Shown piece by piece: positions 22,866 through 34,042 of a DNA stretch of 64,000 bases. The translations under genes were made by a program, and so were the position numbers. How positions within the stretch are numbered: position 1 is the first letter of the stretch; every line of letters begins with the position of its first letter. The notes under the pieces are model-generated. The model was not told where the DNA came from and searched no databases. It worked only from the letters and a program-made list of their open reading frames with translations. Origin of the DNA: Latrodectus hesperus (taxonomy: Eukaryota > Arthropoda > Arachnida > Araneae > Theridiidae). The stretch is taken from assembly GCA_037975125.1 (NCBI GenBank), contig CM075862.1:64198078-64262077 (forward strand), in the 5' to 3' direction.

Positions 22866-23103
22866 GACACATAAATACGTCGTCATAAAAGTGCCTGAAC
22901 AACTCTTTTAAATGATTGAAATTTTTGGCGATTTTCGATTTCCTCTTGCAATGCACACATTTTAAGCCAAAAGCAATAAATGTTGAAAAATGGCATCCTT
23001 AAAAATAACTTCCCCTCCAAATGTGCCTCCCCTACTGTAGTCAGCAGAGTTTGAGGGAAGTGAGTGCTTAATTACTTTCTACCCCCTCTAACAAATCCTA
23101 TCG

Positions 23104-23554
23104 TGTGTGGCGGGGTTAAGATTAAAGTGGTGTCGGGAACATGTCAATTGGACTGTGTCTGACTGGGGAAATGTCCTGTTTACTGATGAGTCAAGATTTG
23201 CTCTGGAGCCAAATGACAAACGTATAAGGATATGGCGTGAACAAGGAACACACAATCAACCGCAAAACATCACCGAGCAACACGCATTCCGAGGTAGAAG
23301 CATTGTGGTGTGGGCACGGAATTCATTAGGACACCGCACCGACCTGGCGTGGCCAGCATATTCGTCATACCTTAATCCCATTGATAATCTTTGGTATGCT
23401 CTCGGCCATGCTGTATCTTCACGTTTCCCACCTCAAGACACTCTTATTAAGCTGGAAACTGCTCTACAAGAAGAATGACTTGCTTAATTCAGCGGTGGTT
23501 GACAACCTAATTGAAAGCATGGTCACAAGGTGTAAACTTGGTATACAGATGTGA
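23104..23554 (+). pseudogene. Tc1-type transposase fragment, copy A, internally deleted
   Basis: The frame opens in mid-protein with RLKWCREHVNWTVSDWGNVL and FTDESRF, which holds the first catalytic aspartate of Tc1 transposases. It then jumps to AWPAYSSYLNPIDNLWYAL, the region of the third catalytic residue. Compared with copy B, 180 bp (in frame) is missing at about 23346, taking the second catalytic block. The third residue reads D in NPID where E is usual. The N-terminal DNA-binding half is absent. Dead copy. Confidence 0.85.
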
Positions 23555-24983
23555 AGGGGGATCAGATACCCTATTAATGTCCTTATTTTTCATTTTATGC
23601 TGTTTATTTTCACTTTATACATAATTCTGTTTAAATCTCAAGTATGTCATTATCTGATAACTAACAAAAATTTAATATTGTTTTCATTTCTGTAAATTAT
23701 TGATTTTATTTTATGCATAAATATATATACTACTTTCCTGCCGAATTTTGTGTCAATCAAAGCCGAATTTGTTGATTTTTTTTTTTTTCATTTTACATCT
23801 TTGTGCTTAAATTTTGGAAGTGAGTGTATATGGCTTACATGCACATTGGGAAAGGGTGCAAAGGGATAAATATATTATACAAGATTTTTCTTGAAATTGA
23901 AGTATTTCCATAAAGAATTATTTCATACAAATTCAAGGATCTCACCGGATGATCGAGGCGGCGCGCGGTTGGCGAGCGCCCGTTTCGTAATGTTAAAAAT
24001 ATTTCGCAATGTTTGAAAAAAAATTGCTTTTTTCTCATTGTGATGGTATTTTTAATAATAAAGAGAAAAAGTAGTTTTATTTTAATCAATTTATGAGGGA
24101 AAAAAATGGTAAATTCCTTAAAACCTCGGAAAATGTGCTTCTGGGTCATTGTTTGTAGAAACGAAGAGAAGAAATGTCTCTCTTAGAAAGTTTTAACGCT
24201 TATTTCCAACTGTTTCTCTTGGAAAATCATAACTAGAAAAATTTTTTAAAGCGACTTATGGGCATTTGAAGCAATTCCTTGTAAAATGTTCAATGAATTT
24301 TTTCAAAATTTGTTTTCCTTCGTAAATTTTTCAATGTAATTAATTTTTGTAAAATGTTCCCATAGAAATATTTGTCAGATCAACAAAGAGTAATGTTTGC
24401 TTTTCTTGAACAAAAATAACAAACAAGAAACTTCTATCCCTCTGGTTTCTTTTGAGTAAATTGTTAAAACAATTTAATAACTTTAAATTTCCTTGGAATA
24501 ATTAATTAAATTTGCTTAAATCATTTCTTTTTTTCTTAATTTTTACTTTTTGACAATGTGTAAAAGTTGTTTTTAAAATAGTACAACTCTGGCGAAAAAT
24601 ATCCGGACATTAACCCAAAGCAGAAAATATCTATCAAATAACTGTAAAGAAATGAAAAATCGTATACTTAATTTAAAGGTATCCAGTTCAAAAATTCTCA
24701 TTTCTTCAGACATTACCTAAATTAACATAAAAATGACACCGAGAGATATTTGTAAAAATTTATATGCTTGTTTTAATCAAACCATAATTGATTAATGGGA
24801 AAAAACTGGTATTCCAGGAAACTTTCAATTTTACCAATATTTTATGAGTTTTTTATTTGATAGAGGGTCAAGGCGCTGAAGGTGTGACTGCAGCTGTGTC
24901 CGCCGATGTGACTGTCATATTTGCCGACTTGAAATTTGTAAAGAATGTACAAATTAAAAATTTATTCTCCTCAATAAATTGAA
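23555..24983. other. Tc1 3' end and spacer, with a CpG-rich patch
   Basis: 23555 to about 23840 is probably the 3' end of the Tc1 element, ending near GAAGTGAGTGTATA. A patch at 23942-23985 (CACCGGATGATCGAGG, then GGCGGCGCGCGG and GGCGAGCGCCCG) is far richer in CpG than its surroundings and is kept in B. Otherwise AT-rich. At 24866-24945 another GC-richer patch reads open as SADVTVIFADLKF on plus, but its differences between copies are mostly replacements. Neither patch is recognised. Confidence 0.4.
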
Positions 24984-25520
24984 CTAATTTAAGCTGAAAT
25001 TGTCATCGATTGCCTCCTCGGTGCGCTACAGTTCCTAAGCTCTTAATTCAATAATGAAAAAGAGAAAGAGAAGTTTTAATGCTATTTACAGTAATAAAAT
25101 CCAAAATTCACTTATTCCAAACTGATAAATAATTATTACTCTAGGTGTTTTGCAATTTCTGTCAAGAAATGTGCGAGGTAAGCAAGCAGTTGTGATCTAT
25201 GGGACAATTTGTAGGCAAACATTTTGTTTTTCTCGCATATCGAAAAATTAAAATCTTTCTAAATATTAAAAAAAAATAACGATTTTACACATTCTTTATC
25301 GATTAAAATATAAAGCGAAATTACCGGGAAACTTTGCCGTGAAATGTTAGCAGCTGGTTGAGGTATGGATTATAATGCGTCAACTTGCTGGAGACTTCTG
25401 AGAGTAGGTGTTGGTCATTCAGCTCGTTGTTGCATTGTCCCACAGACTGCCATTTTAGAAATGTGAAGTGCTCCAGTTGTTTGATAAGTGAAGATTTTGG
25501 ATATGGAATCACTAATGCTT
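24984..25520 (-). pseudogene. Last two candidate exons of an unrecognised host gene, copy A (frameshift at the splice site)
   Basis: On minus, an open stretch from about 25520 (EALVIPYPKSSLIKQLEHF, then LSEVSSKLTHYNPYLNQLL) ends at a GT donor after 25325. The next candidate exon follows acceptor CTGTAG at 25026 and runs 25025-24984 to a stop TAG, with AATAAA at 24966-24961. In unit B the two join in frame. Here one base is missing just before the donor (TTCCCG|GT against TTCCACG|GT in B), so splicing would give a different short tail. The protein is not recognised. The upstream acceptor of the first exon is unclear. Confidence 0.45.
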
Positions 25521-25994
25521 CGGAGCATTCATTTTATAGCAGTTTTTTACTATTTCCTGTCTACAGCATTAGGTGTTAGCATATCGCACTTTTATGCTTT
25601 CAACCCTATTATTTTGCCTTAATGTCCTTTTTTCAGGTTTATTTGTAATTCTGAATACCAGAATAAATAGATTGGACCATATCCCTTTACTTATATACAT
25701 TAAACTAAATCAAATGTATATGCCTTTAAATAAAAAAAGTACAAGAATTGAATTAAAATTCTCTAGAGTAATTAAAAAAAATATTAAATTGTTTTCGTAA
25801 TTTTATCTCATAAAACATTACCACCGAATGATACATTCAAATTTTATTGCTACTTTGATGTCTTTAGTACCACACTGATACAGTAGATACTCATGTATAG
25901 TAAAATCATTCTTCAACTATCTAATTATGCTAGTAATAGCCTAACATCAGCAAAACTATTTTTATAAACATCCCATTTATATTACCTTCACGAA

Positions 25995-26165
25995 GACAAT
26001 ATGATATGCTGTATCACTGTCTTTAAAAATAGATATGATTGCATGACGTAACGGAGGAAAGCCATCAGTATCTATTCAGAAAAATGCATTAGTATGATGC
26101 AATACCTGTATCCCTTTGTTCAACATATACCCAATCAAAGCTGGGACCTTTAATTTCAAAGATTA
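25995..26165 (-). other. Exon-like segment, strand minus, unit A
   Basis: On minus, GATACTGATGGCTTTCC...GTGAAG reads TDGFPPLRHAIISIFKDSD and ends at donor GTAATA (about 25988). Just upstream is PSFDWVYVEQRDT, ending at a GTATTG donor-like site. Joining the two across 34 nt that hold TACTAAT and end in AG keeps the frame, but 34 nt is very short for an intron. Read straight through, a TGA interrupts. Possibly part of the same minus-strand gene as 24984-25520. Kept in unit B. Confidence 0.3.
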
Positions 26166-26867
26166 TTAGTCACTGATTCTAGTTTTTTAAACTTAAAGAG
26201 TAAATGTTCTGTTCGAAGTTTTATGGTTTTTTAATTTGAAACTAAATGTGTATCTAAGGTATGTAATAGAAGGCGTAATTAATGTATAATAAATAAATAA
26301 ATGTATATATAAACCACAAAAACAACACATTGTGAACATCACAAAGATATAAACGAACTTTTATAAAAATAAATTATTTTCGCTAATGCATATAAAAATT
26401 TTGCTTGTCTATTCGGCACACAAAAACAAAATATACTAAAAATTACATGTTTCTAAAAAAACTATTAAAATTATATTCATTAATAATGAAAATATATAAT
26501 TTTCAAGGGCTTTTTTTAAGGACTATGTACCATTAACAAACTTGATAATTCAACTGTATAATTATTTATTATTAAACTCATATAACAATTATTTGCAATG
26601 TAAGTGCCCAGATACTTTGAATTAAGTCCTTCTGCATGGTAACTAAAAAAATGAAATTGAAGCAACCCCAAAAAATTTATTTACGTAACTTATCCTGCAA
26701 GTTAATCCGTGGGCAAAAGTTATTAGACATCCTATAAAAATTCTTATAAAGTGTATTGCATAATAAACTAAGGTATTCAAGGTAAGATCACGAGTAGATA
26801 AGTACCAATAAATTACTGTAATTTTACACTAAGCTACAAAAGTCATGTAATATTTTATTTTTGTTGT

Positions 26868-27132
26868 TTATTTCTAGACTATCTAGCAGAACTAGACAAT
26901 GGCCATGAATACGAAAATATGCAAAATATTTAGAGAAATGGGCAGCTTCAATTGGCCTGAAGGTTAGAGCACCAAAGGGAGAAGAGAAGTCTGACTTAGA
27001 CCTGTCAGTTTTAGCTAGACATAATGGAATGGCCTTCATATCTAGGGTGGCCTTACCAGGAGTAAACACTTGATGTACTCCACGCAGGAACACTACTTCG
27101 CCACTGCGAAGCAACAGGTGAAGGGGTTTCAT
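26868..27132. other. Exon-like segment of uncertain strand, unit A
   Basis: On minus, a frame of about 100 codons is open from ATG 27132 (MKPLHLLLRSGE...). On plus, the segment starts after a strong acceptor (TTGTTGTTTATTTCTAG, ending 26877) and ends at a consensus donor CAG|GTGAAG near 27117. In that sense it reads DYLAELDNGHEYENMQNI, then after a shift EKWAASIGLKVRAPKGEEKS. The plus reading is purine-rich and more protein-like but has a shift and a stop in both copies. I do not recognise either product. Confidence 0.35.
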
Positions 27133-28204
27133 TTTTAGAAACTTATTTAAACAATATATTTTATTTATCTTGCAATAATTTTTTTACATTTCATTGTGTC
27201 AATGTGTGGTGACACTGCAGAAATAAGACACAAGGTGTTTACCCTTGCATTTAGAAAGTATATTTGAATCAAATGAGATCGATTAATTAACTAGATTTTT
27301 TGCTTAATATGTGTAACTTCTGGGTAAAAGAGATTTTATTTTTAAATAAAGGAATCCAATGTTTTTTATTGAAAAATTCTAAAAATGCTCAAGGAACGTT
27401 GTATGTGAGATTATTTTCATTGGTTTTATTATTTATGACACAAGCAGTAATGAAAAAACATGAATATTTGGTAAACAAATCTGGAGATCATAAAGCAGAA
27501 ATTTAAATCAGTGCTTCTCATTTAAAAAAAAAATTATAAAAACAAAATTTCACTCTTAATTTAATTCAATATAGTAAAGTTTAAAAGTGAATAAATAAAT
27601 GTAAAATTAATTTTTAATAAGATATATTTTTAATCAAAAATTCTTCAGGGTATCTAAATACACTTCTTATACATAACTAAGCAATATTTTTACTGAAATA
27701 ACTCAAAAAAAAATTTACTATAGAATAAAAATAAATGGAATACAAATTGAACCTAAAGAAATAAAATAATTTAGCAAAATACTAGAAATGGTGCAAATGT
27801 TTCTTGAGAACCACAAAAATATTTAATTCAACAGTATATTACCTTTTGCAGCTACAATAATTCCTGGAGTCTTTAGATCATCTAAAATTTATTAAGATAA
27901 TTTTTCGTTGTTTGTTCCAATTGTTGAGCATATTTTAGCAGATATAATCAGGCCAAAAGGTTTTCTCTTTAATCATCCCATGTTACGAAATAAAACAAAA
28001 ATTTTAATTTCTTCATTATAATAATACATAACTCAAGGACACAAAACCAATACAGAAAAGCATTATGCTCATAAAAATCAATTTCAGAACAATTTGGGTC
28101 TGAAAAATAATTTTATGAAGTTATTAGAACACAAGAAACTGAAATATTTGTTGGTCCAATGTCAAATTTACGGATAAATAAGTGCCCCACAGACTAGCAT
28201 CTAT
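27133..28204. other. End of unit A, no gene seen
   Basis: AT-rich and closely similar to 62222-63600. A 325-bp segment present in B (62638-62962) is absent here at 27550. A 68-codon plus-strand open frame at 27300 has no support. Confidence 0.5.
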
Positions 28205-29875
28205 TCCGAATCACCTGCACTCACAAAACATTATATCAAATATTAATATATCAAATATTAATTTTTAGAGTCAATTAAGTGTTTTTTTATAATTGATTTT
28301 AAATATTAAAAAATCCTGAGATTAAACTTCTGTTGATATCAGTACTTAAATTACCAGGATGGAAATTTAAGTACTGATATTAACATAATAATTAATCAAT
28401 GCCGGATATCAGACAGCATGTTGAATGTTGATCCCTAAATCATATTACCCATCATTGGAACGGCTAGTTAAACCTTAATTTTTGATTAATAATTGCAATA
28501 ATATTTGTTCTATAATTTTTATAATTTCTTAACATTCATATTTCCTGATATTTGTTTATTTGCAGACATGTTTATTTGTAATCACGTAGTAAGAGCAAAT
28601 TATTTGAACTTTTAAGGAAACATTTAAATAACTTTTTTTCTTGTAATTGTAGTCTTTCGGTTTGGTTTGTTTAGCTCAACAGTCATTTTTTGCACATGAT
28701 GGCTTGTTAGATCAGGACTTACAGCAGACTTTCATTACAAAAAATTATAAAGGATTCACTACATGCCTCTAAATGAATTACTGATCTCTTTTTGTGATAG
28801 ATAGCATTATTAAATAAATTGCAGAAAACATGTTTTTTTTTTTTTTTGTGGTCTACCAATGTGGAATTTAATAAGTGCTAGAAACTGGATTTCATTGATT
28901 GCATTAAAACAAATTAAGAATTTAACTTGAATAGAAAACTAAATTATGACTGAGGAAGGTATTTTATTCTAATAATTCCTCAATTTAAAATGAATTAAAT
29001 TAAAAATTATAAATTTTTTGGTAACAGATTTTAAATATATCTAAACCAGCAAAATGTAAACTACAAGGTCATAAATTGATGGCTAGCTTGCTTAATTAAA
29101 AAATTTTAAATGTAAAATAAGTAGTTTTATGTGTAAAAATATTTTATGTCACTATATTTCATTCAAATGAAGTTTTATTTTTTACATGTTTAATTTTATG
29201 AAAATAAAGTGGAAAATAAGAATTAGAGCATTTAAATTATCAAAATACATTTGAAATTGTAATGCTCAAATGAGGTTGGGTTGCAGCCACATAAAGCTTG
29301 CCATAAATGCTAATAAAATTTTAGCATGCAATTATATAAAAAATAAAAGCTGGAATATAAATAACCATAAAAATCTGAAATGGAATTCATACATTTATAT
29401 TAATTCATACATTTATTTAAATTAGAAAAATTCTAATTTAAGAATACAATATTTCTAGAAACTATAATTAATAATACAGGTAAAAATGATTAAAAATGAA
29501 ACTCTTGAAAATTATTTTAATTACACACAAAGAAGCTAATAGCAGAGTTATTATAATATGGATTACAGAAACATTTTGTCTTTTTTACTTTTTAAATTAC
29601 AACTAGATTGTTAGAAATATTATTCAATTGTAATCACATAATGATTATGACATTTTTCCAAAAAGTGTGTTTACTACAGCTTAACATAAGGATGAAATCT
29701 TATATTTGAATTTCTATGAAGCATGTGACTTTAATTACAAATGATAATGCTTGTGACATTAAGACTGCTTATGGATTCAGAATGAAAATGAACTTTCCAT
29801 GGTCGGTATATTTACTTTCAGTAAATTACAAATATAAAAAAGACACTTCATAAAATCACAACAACAGCATTACTA
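28205..29875. other. Leader block of unit B
   Basis: Matches 480-2115 of unit A apart from the 230-bp hairpin-bearing segment (only here and in the third unit) and a loss of about 200 bp at about 29412. No gene is seen. Confidence 0.6.
28336..28380. repeat. Perfect 17-bp hairpin at the start of unit B
   Basis: ATATCAGTACTTAAATT (28336-28352) and its exact complement (28364-28380) flank an 11-nt loop ACCAGGATGGA. The same hairpin is in the third unit at 63751-63795 but not in unit A, where about 230 bp is missing at 488. Confidence 0.85.
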
Positions 29876-30834
29876 TAAAAAAATACATCCTAAAGTGACA
29901 TGTACAATAAAGTGACTTTTAACTAAATTAATGTTGCTTTTTCTCATTTACTGGATATAAACATTTTTTTATCATTTAATTATAAGAACCAATTTTTTAG
30001 TTGATAAAATTTTATCAATAAATTTTCAAACGATAAAATCTATCAAATGCTATTTTATTAGTCTAATAGGCTCAGAAAAATTAATTCGACTTCCCTTTTT
30101 ATCTAATCAACAGATACTGCAGGCAATCATATATTTTGCCAATGATCAATCCATACTTTTTTGACAAACTACTTTTTATCAATAAAAACCAGTTTTTTCC
30201 TATTTGTACTCTCTCTTTTTCCCCTTAAGGCAAAAAAATATCTCTTATTTATAATTTCCAATAAATATGACTAATTTGTCAACTAAATTAAATTGCTAAC
30301 AAAATTTTATTGAGTACTTTTTACGTGAAAATCATACAAAATAATGATTACTGCTATTGGTATTAGAGTAATTTCCTCAATTAAATAAACAATTATCATT
30401 CCCACAGGTTGAAATCAACTAACAGCATAAAATTTAAACATTTATAAAAATACATGTTCAGGCTATTTAGTATTACTATAGTTAATCAAAGACGAGAATT
30501 TTGATATATTAATCAGGAAAATCTTCTACAACTATTAAATTGATAATAGTTTTTAAAAATTATCCTGTTTTCCCTCATAGTTGGAATAGGAAAAGGAAAC
30601 TTAGAGAAACAAAATCAGAAATGAAACATTCTGTCTAAAGTCAAAAATTTAGAAAATGAAATGAATGATTATTATATTTCATGAATAATTAGAAATTTAT
30701 TTTGCAATATTTGTTTAGTAATATAAATATAATTTTTTAATGAAAAATTATTCATTACTTAAATTACTATAATTACCTTTTAAATAGTGTTTAATCCTTT
30801 TTAATAAGACAATGGATTAAATACCATTTATCTC

Positions 30835-31143
30835 AGAACTACTGTGGCTTGGTTGGTAAGTCGTTCTCATTATCGGAAGGTAGTGAGTGTGAATTCCTGC
30901 TTAACAAAAAATGTGTCCTGTTTGCTAAAGGTGGCTTGGGTATGTTAAAGTTGTGTGTAGTCACAATGTCCTCCAAGTGAAAAAATAGCTCTAGAGTTTG
31001 CAGGCCCAGCACTGGGGGTCTTCTGCTTGGATACTATTATAGAATCACAAAGACTGCACCTTTAGATAGCACAAAGACTGTTTCTATCTAACTAATAGAA
31101 CCCAACTCAGAGTTAGGTGCAAGGAAACAAGCTGGAGAACAGT
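30835..31143 (+). mobile_element. tRNA-derived SINE, second copy, with target-site duplication
   Basis: Same SINE and same flanking repeat as 55-330: ACCATTTATCTC at 30823-30834 and ACTATTTATCTC (one change) at 31144-31155. The B-box is weaker (GTGTGAATTCC). The body carries a short duplicated patch (CACAAAGACTG, about 31045-31082) that the first copy lacks. Both copies sit in the same flanks, so this is one insertion later duplicated. Confidence 0.75.
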
Positions 31144-31803
31144 ACTATTTATCTCGAAAGAATATATATAGTTATCATTTCCTCATTTAACAAAATATTT
31201 TATATCGATGAATTTTCACATTACATATCATATAATCATCATAGTTTTGAACCCTGTCATAACATTCAAAAAATCAATCTTCATATAATTAATCCTCATT
31301 AAGGTATTAATTATTCTCTAATTTAAAAATGAAAAAACTTATAAAGAACTCAACCAAAGAATAATAAAGCCAATTCTGATTTTCCCTTAGTCCTATAATT
31401 AAAAGTAGAATGTCACAATTATTGCAATAAGTGATTTAAGTTCCATCAAATACAAAGTGAGTTAAGAGTGTTTAATAATTAATAAAGCTTTTGATTTGCA
31501 AATTTAAAAGATTTTGAAAAAAGAATTGCTTATTAAAATTACTGTAAAAAGTTTCCTAACATTAAATTATGCTTTCTCTTTATGTGGCTACTTTTTTAGA
31601 GATGAAATAGGATAAACAAATTAAAAAACATTTTAAATTTTTTTAAATAGCCTTGCCTTAAACTAGAATTGAATCAATAAGTTAATAAACTAAAAACCAT
31701 AGAACTTATCATACACAGCTGGCATTCTTTTTAATATATTTATTATTTAAATGCATAATACATGGTCATATTTTACATGTAATAAAATTAACACCATTAT
31801 ACG

Positions 31804-31850
31804 CCTCAAATATATCAGGAATAGGAACAATACTCCTGAAATATTTGAGG
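31804..31850. repeat. 20-bp hairpin, 18 of 20 paired
   Basis: CCTCAAATATATCAGGAATA (31804-31823) pairs with TACTCCTGAAATATTTGAGG (31831-31850) around a 7-nt loop. It lies in the B-only segment. Too short for a typical animal pre-miRNA. Confidence 0.7.
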
Positions 31851-33004
31851 AATCAATATTATTCTAATGAAGTAGATTTTTGGATTAAAAATATTTAACA
31901 TTACACAATCAATGTAATGTTTAGTTTTTTATACATTTTGAGAGATGCAATTTCTCCATTGTGAATAACAGGACTTTACTGAAGATCTTGAAAGGCTCAA
32001 ATGTAAAATAATAAAAAATGAAATGTATTTACAAAAATTTATATCAAATACTTGATCATAAAACAAATACAAATTTAATAACTGCACACAAATATTTATA
32101 TAATATTAAGATATCAATAATTGAAGTAGTTTTCATTAAAAGCAAAGCAAGTTTTGCATTCTCAGAGAAATAACTATCAATAGTTCTTACATATATTGAT
32201 TCATTAAGTTAAATAAACGGTACAAATAACTAACACCAAAGCAAAAAACTCTTAAATTCATTTCATAGGATTTGCCTTTAAATAATGTTACAACTTTTAC
32301 AAAATTAAAAGCTATTTTTAATTTTACTTACAAATATTGTCCTCCATATTATTTTCAAATAATATTAGGAAAATTCCAGCATATGTCATTATTAAAATTT
32401 ACTTTAACATTAATTCATCATCCTAAATGCACTACGTTATGAGCATTTAGTCTCACTAAATCAATAAATTATTTATTTACAGAATCACCTCTTAGCCAAA
32501 ATTTATGAGAAATTAGTACTATATATTTAAAATAAAAGTATTTTTTCAGTTTCAGAAGGCTGCAAATACCATATTTATGATGGACAATCACAAACATATA
32601 AAGAAGTTACAATCCTCATAAATCATACAAGGAATTTCTCTTTTTGCCATTAAATTAGAATTTTACAAGCATTGTTTTTTTTATAATTAGAGTTGGTTTT
32701 CACTACATGGCATTTCATTTTTACATTAATTTCACTATCTAGGAATTGCAACCAAGAGGTCTCCAGTAGATTTATTCCAAACAAGGTGATTCTTTATTTT
32801 TAAAATATTGACTTTTTTTGATTAAAGACTTGATGAAATTATTTCAACAATTATCTGCTCCTCCAAAAAGAATGGTAACAAATTACAGTATTGCAAAAAG
32901 AGAGGACATAAATATACAATATAGTTAGTATAATAATTTTAATATATTTAAAATTACAAGAATCTGCAAATTCTTAATATCAATCAATTTTTATACAAAA
33001 CATA

Positions 33005-33010
33005 TTTATT
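33005..33010 (-). promoter_or_regulatory. Candidate polyadenylation signal of the ankyrin gene, copy B
   Basis: AATAAA on minus, about 67 nt past the stop codon at 33077, at the same relative place as in copy A. Confidence 0.45.
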
Positions 33011-33076
33011 GACAATATGTAACTTTTTCCTGTATTATAATTTTTAGCCACTTTTTATAATAAAAAATTTCAATTT

Positions 33077-34042
33077 TTAATGCTTTTCATTTTCTTCACT
33101 TTCTTTCTTATGCCTTATTAAATTTAACTTTTTTCTTAACTTACTATTCTGTGCAAAAGTTAGAATTAAGTTTACAATATCTTCATTGGATAAGTAGTCC
33201 TCTATTTTACTAATGCATTCAGCATTTAAAAAAATTGTTCTTTTAGTAAAATCTGTAACTGGATCAACCATATACATTTTCAAATCAAACATGCTTGCTG
33301 TCACCTTAAAATTGCTATGTCTGATGGCAGTATAAATAAGATCCTGGTAATATGGATATTTATTATTATAAATCCGTAACAAAATTTTTGTGATGCAAGA
33401 CTCATCAAAGTTTTCGAATGTTTGAGAAGATTTTAAACAATGTTCAGTAATAAAGTTAAAGAATGTGATATTCGGTGTAATTTTATCTTTCTTCATCATT
33501 TTCAATTCAGCAATACAAAAATCTCGAAAAGCAGCAATATAATTACGTTCGCGGACATCGTCATAAATTGACAGATTTGATTCTTTTCTTACCTTGTGGG
33601 AGAATGAAGTACTTTCTAATTCAATTTCACTTAACGGATCGTTTAATGCATACTTTTTCAAAGTGTTAGAAATCATTCTGTACATAACAGTGTACTTTAT
33701 TAAGAGTTGAGCAATCGATAGATCATGGCAACAAACTATTGGTGGACGGTTATTACGATTTCGAGCATCCGGATAAGCTCCAGTTTCCAATAAAAATTTA
33801 ACTATTTTTACAGATGTATTAGGATTTAATACAGCATGATGAAGAACTGAATTGTTTAAATAATCTACAGCATTTATTTCAGCTCCTTCATTCAATAACT
33901 CATTTATCTTCTCGATACTTATATCCTCACTACGAGCTAATAATAATAGCCTTGAAGAAGAAGATTGAATGGGTGTATAACTTATAAGCTTTACGCGTCT
34001 AAGAAAAGAAAGAAGACTTTCTCTCCGTTGTCGACGATACAT
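33077..34042 (-). CDS. Ankyrin-repeat protein, single exon, copy B (321 aa)
   Basis: Open frame of 321 codons starting MYRRQRRESL. The ankyrin region at about residues 42-112 is nearly the same as in copy A (NELLNEGAEINAVDYLNNSV, FLLETGAYPDARNRNNRPP), as is the helical C-terminal two thirds. Differences from copy A: residues 8-30 are largely replaced (SYTPIQSSSSRLLLLAR in place of SVRDANLRLLLLAQ) with a net gain of two codons. A 14-nt deletion near the 3' end changes the tail to EENEKH. In the rest of the gene I count by eye about 23 replacement and 5 silent changes. No stops or internal shifts. Function beyond protein binding is unknown. Confidence 0.8.
   Translation of the reverse strand: MYRRQRRESLLSFLRRVKLISYTPIQSSSSRLLLLARSEDISIEKINELLNEGAEINAVDYLNNSVLHHAVLNPNTSVKIVKFLLETGAYPDARNRNNRPPIVCCHDLSIAQLLIKYTVMYRMISNTLKKYALNDPLSEIELESTSFSHKVRKESNLSIYDDVRERNYIAAFRDFCIAELKMMKKDKITPNITFFNFITEHCLKSSQTFENFDESCITKILLRIYNNKYPYYQDLIYTAIRHSNFKVTASMFDLKMYMVDPVTDFTKRTIFLNAECISKIEDYLSNEDIVNLILTFAQNSKLRKKLNLIRHKKESEENEKH

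Larger units (their letters stand above)
480..28204. repeat. Tandem segmental duplication, unit A
   Basis: About 27.7 kb that is collinear with unit B (28205-63600). The landmark CATATTACCC at 497 recurs at 28441. The ankyrin gene, AAGCTTGG repeat, hAT-like element, nested LINE, MADF fragment, Tc1 fragment and exon-like pieces all occur in the same order and orientation in both units. Compared with B, unit A lacks the nested hAT pair and a 2.69-kb segment at about 2115, but keeps 3.23 kb of Jockey element that B lost. The left limit is set where similarity to the unit start begins, near TCACCTGCAC at about 458. Confidence 0.93.
29876..32562. other. 2.69-kb segment present in B at the position equal to 2115 of A
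   Basis: 30781-31263 matches 1-455, the sequence just outside unit A, SINE included. The parts on either side (29876-30780, 31264-32562) have no match in the window and no gene. The block order therefore differs between units: in A the SINE segment lies before the leader block, in B after it. Confidence 0.7.

Noticed and set aside
27300..27506. 68-codon plus-strand frame
   Set aside because: Frameshifted at the matching place in unit B (62460) and without any motif.
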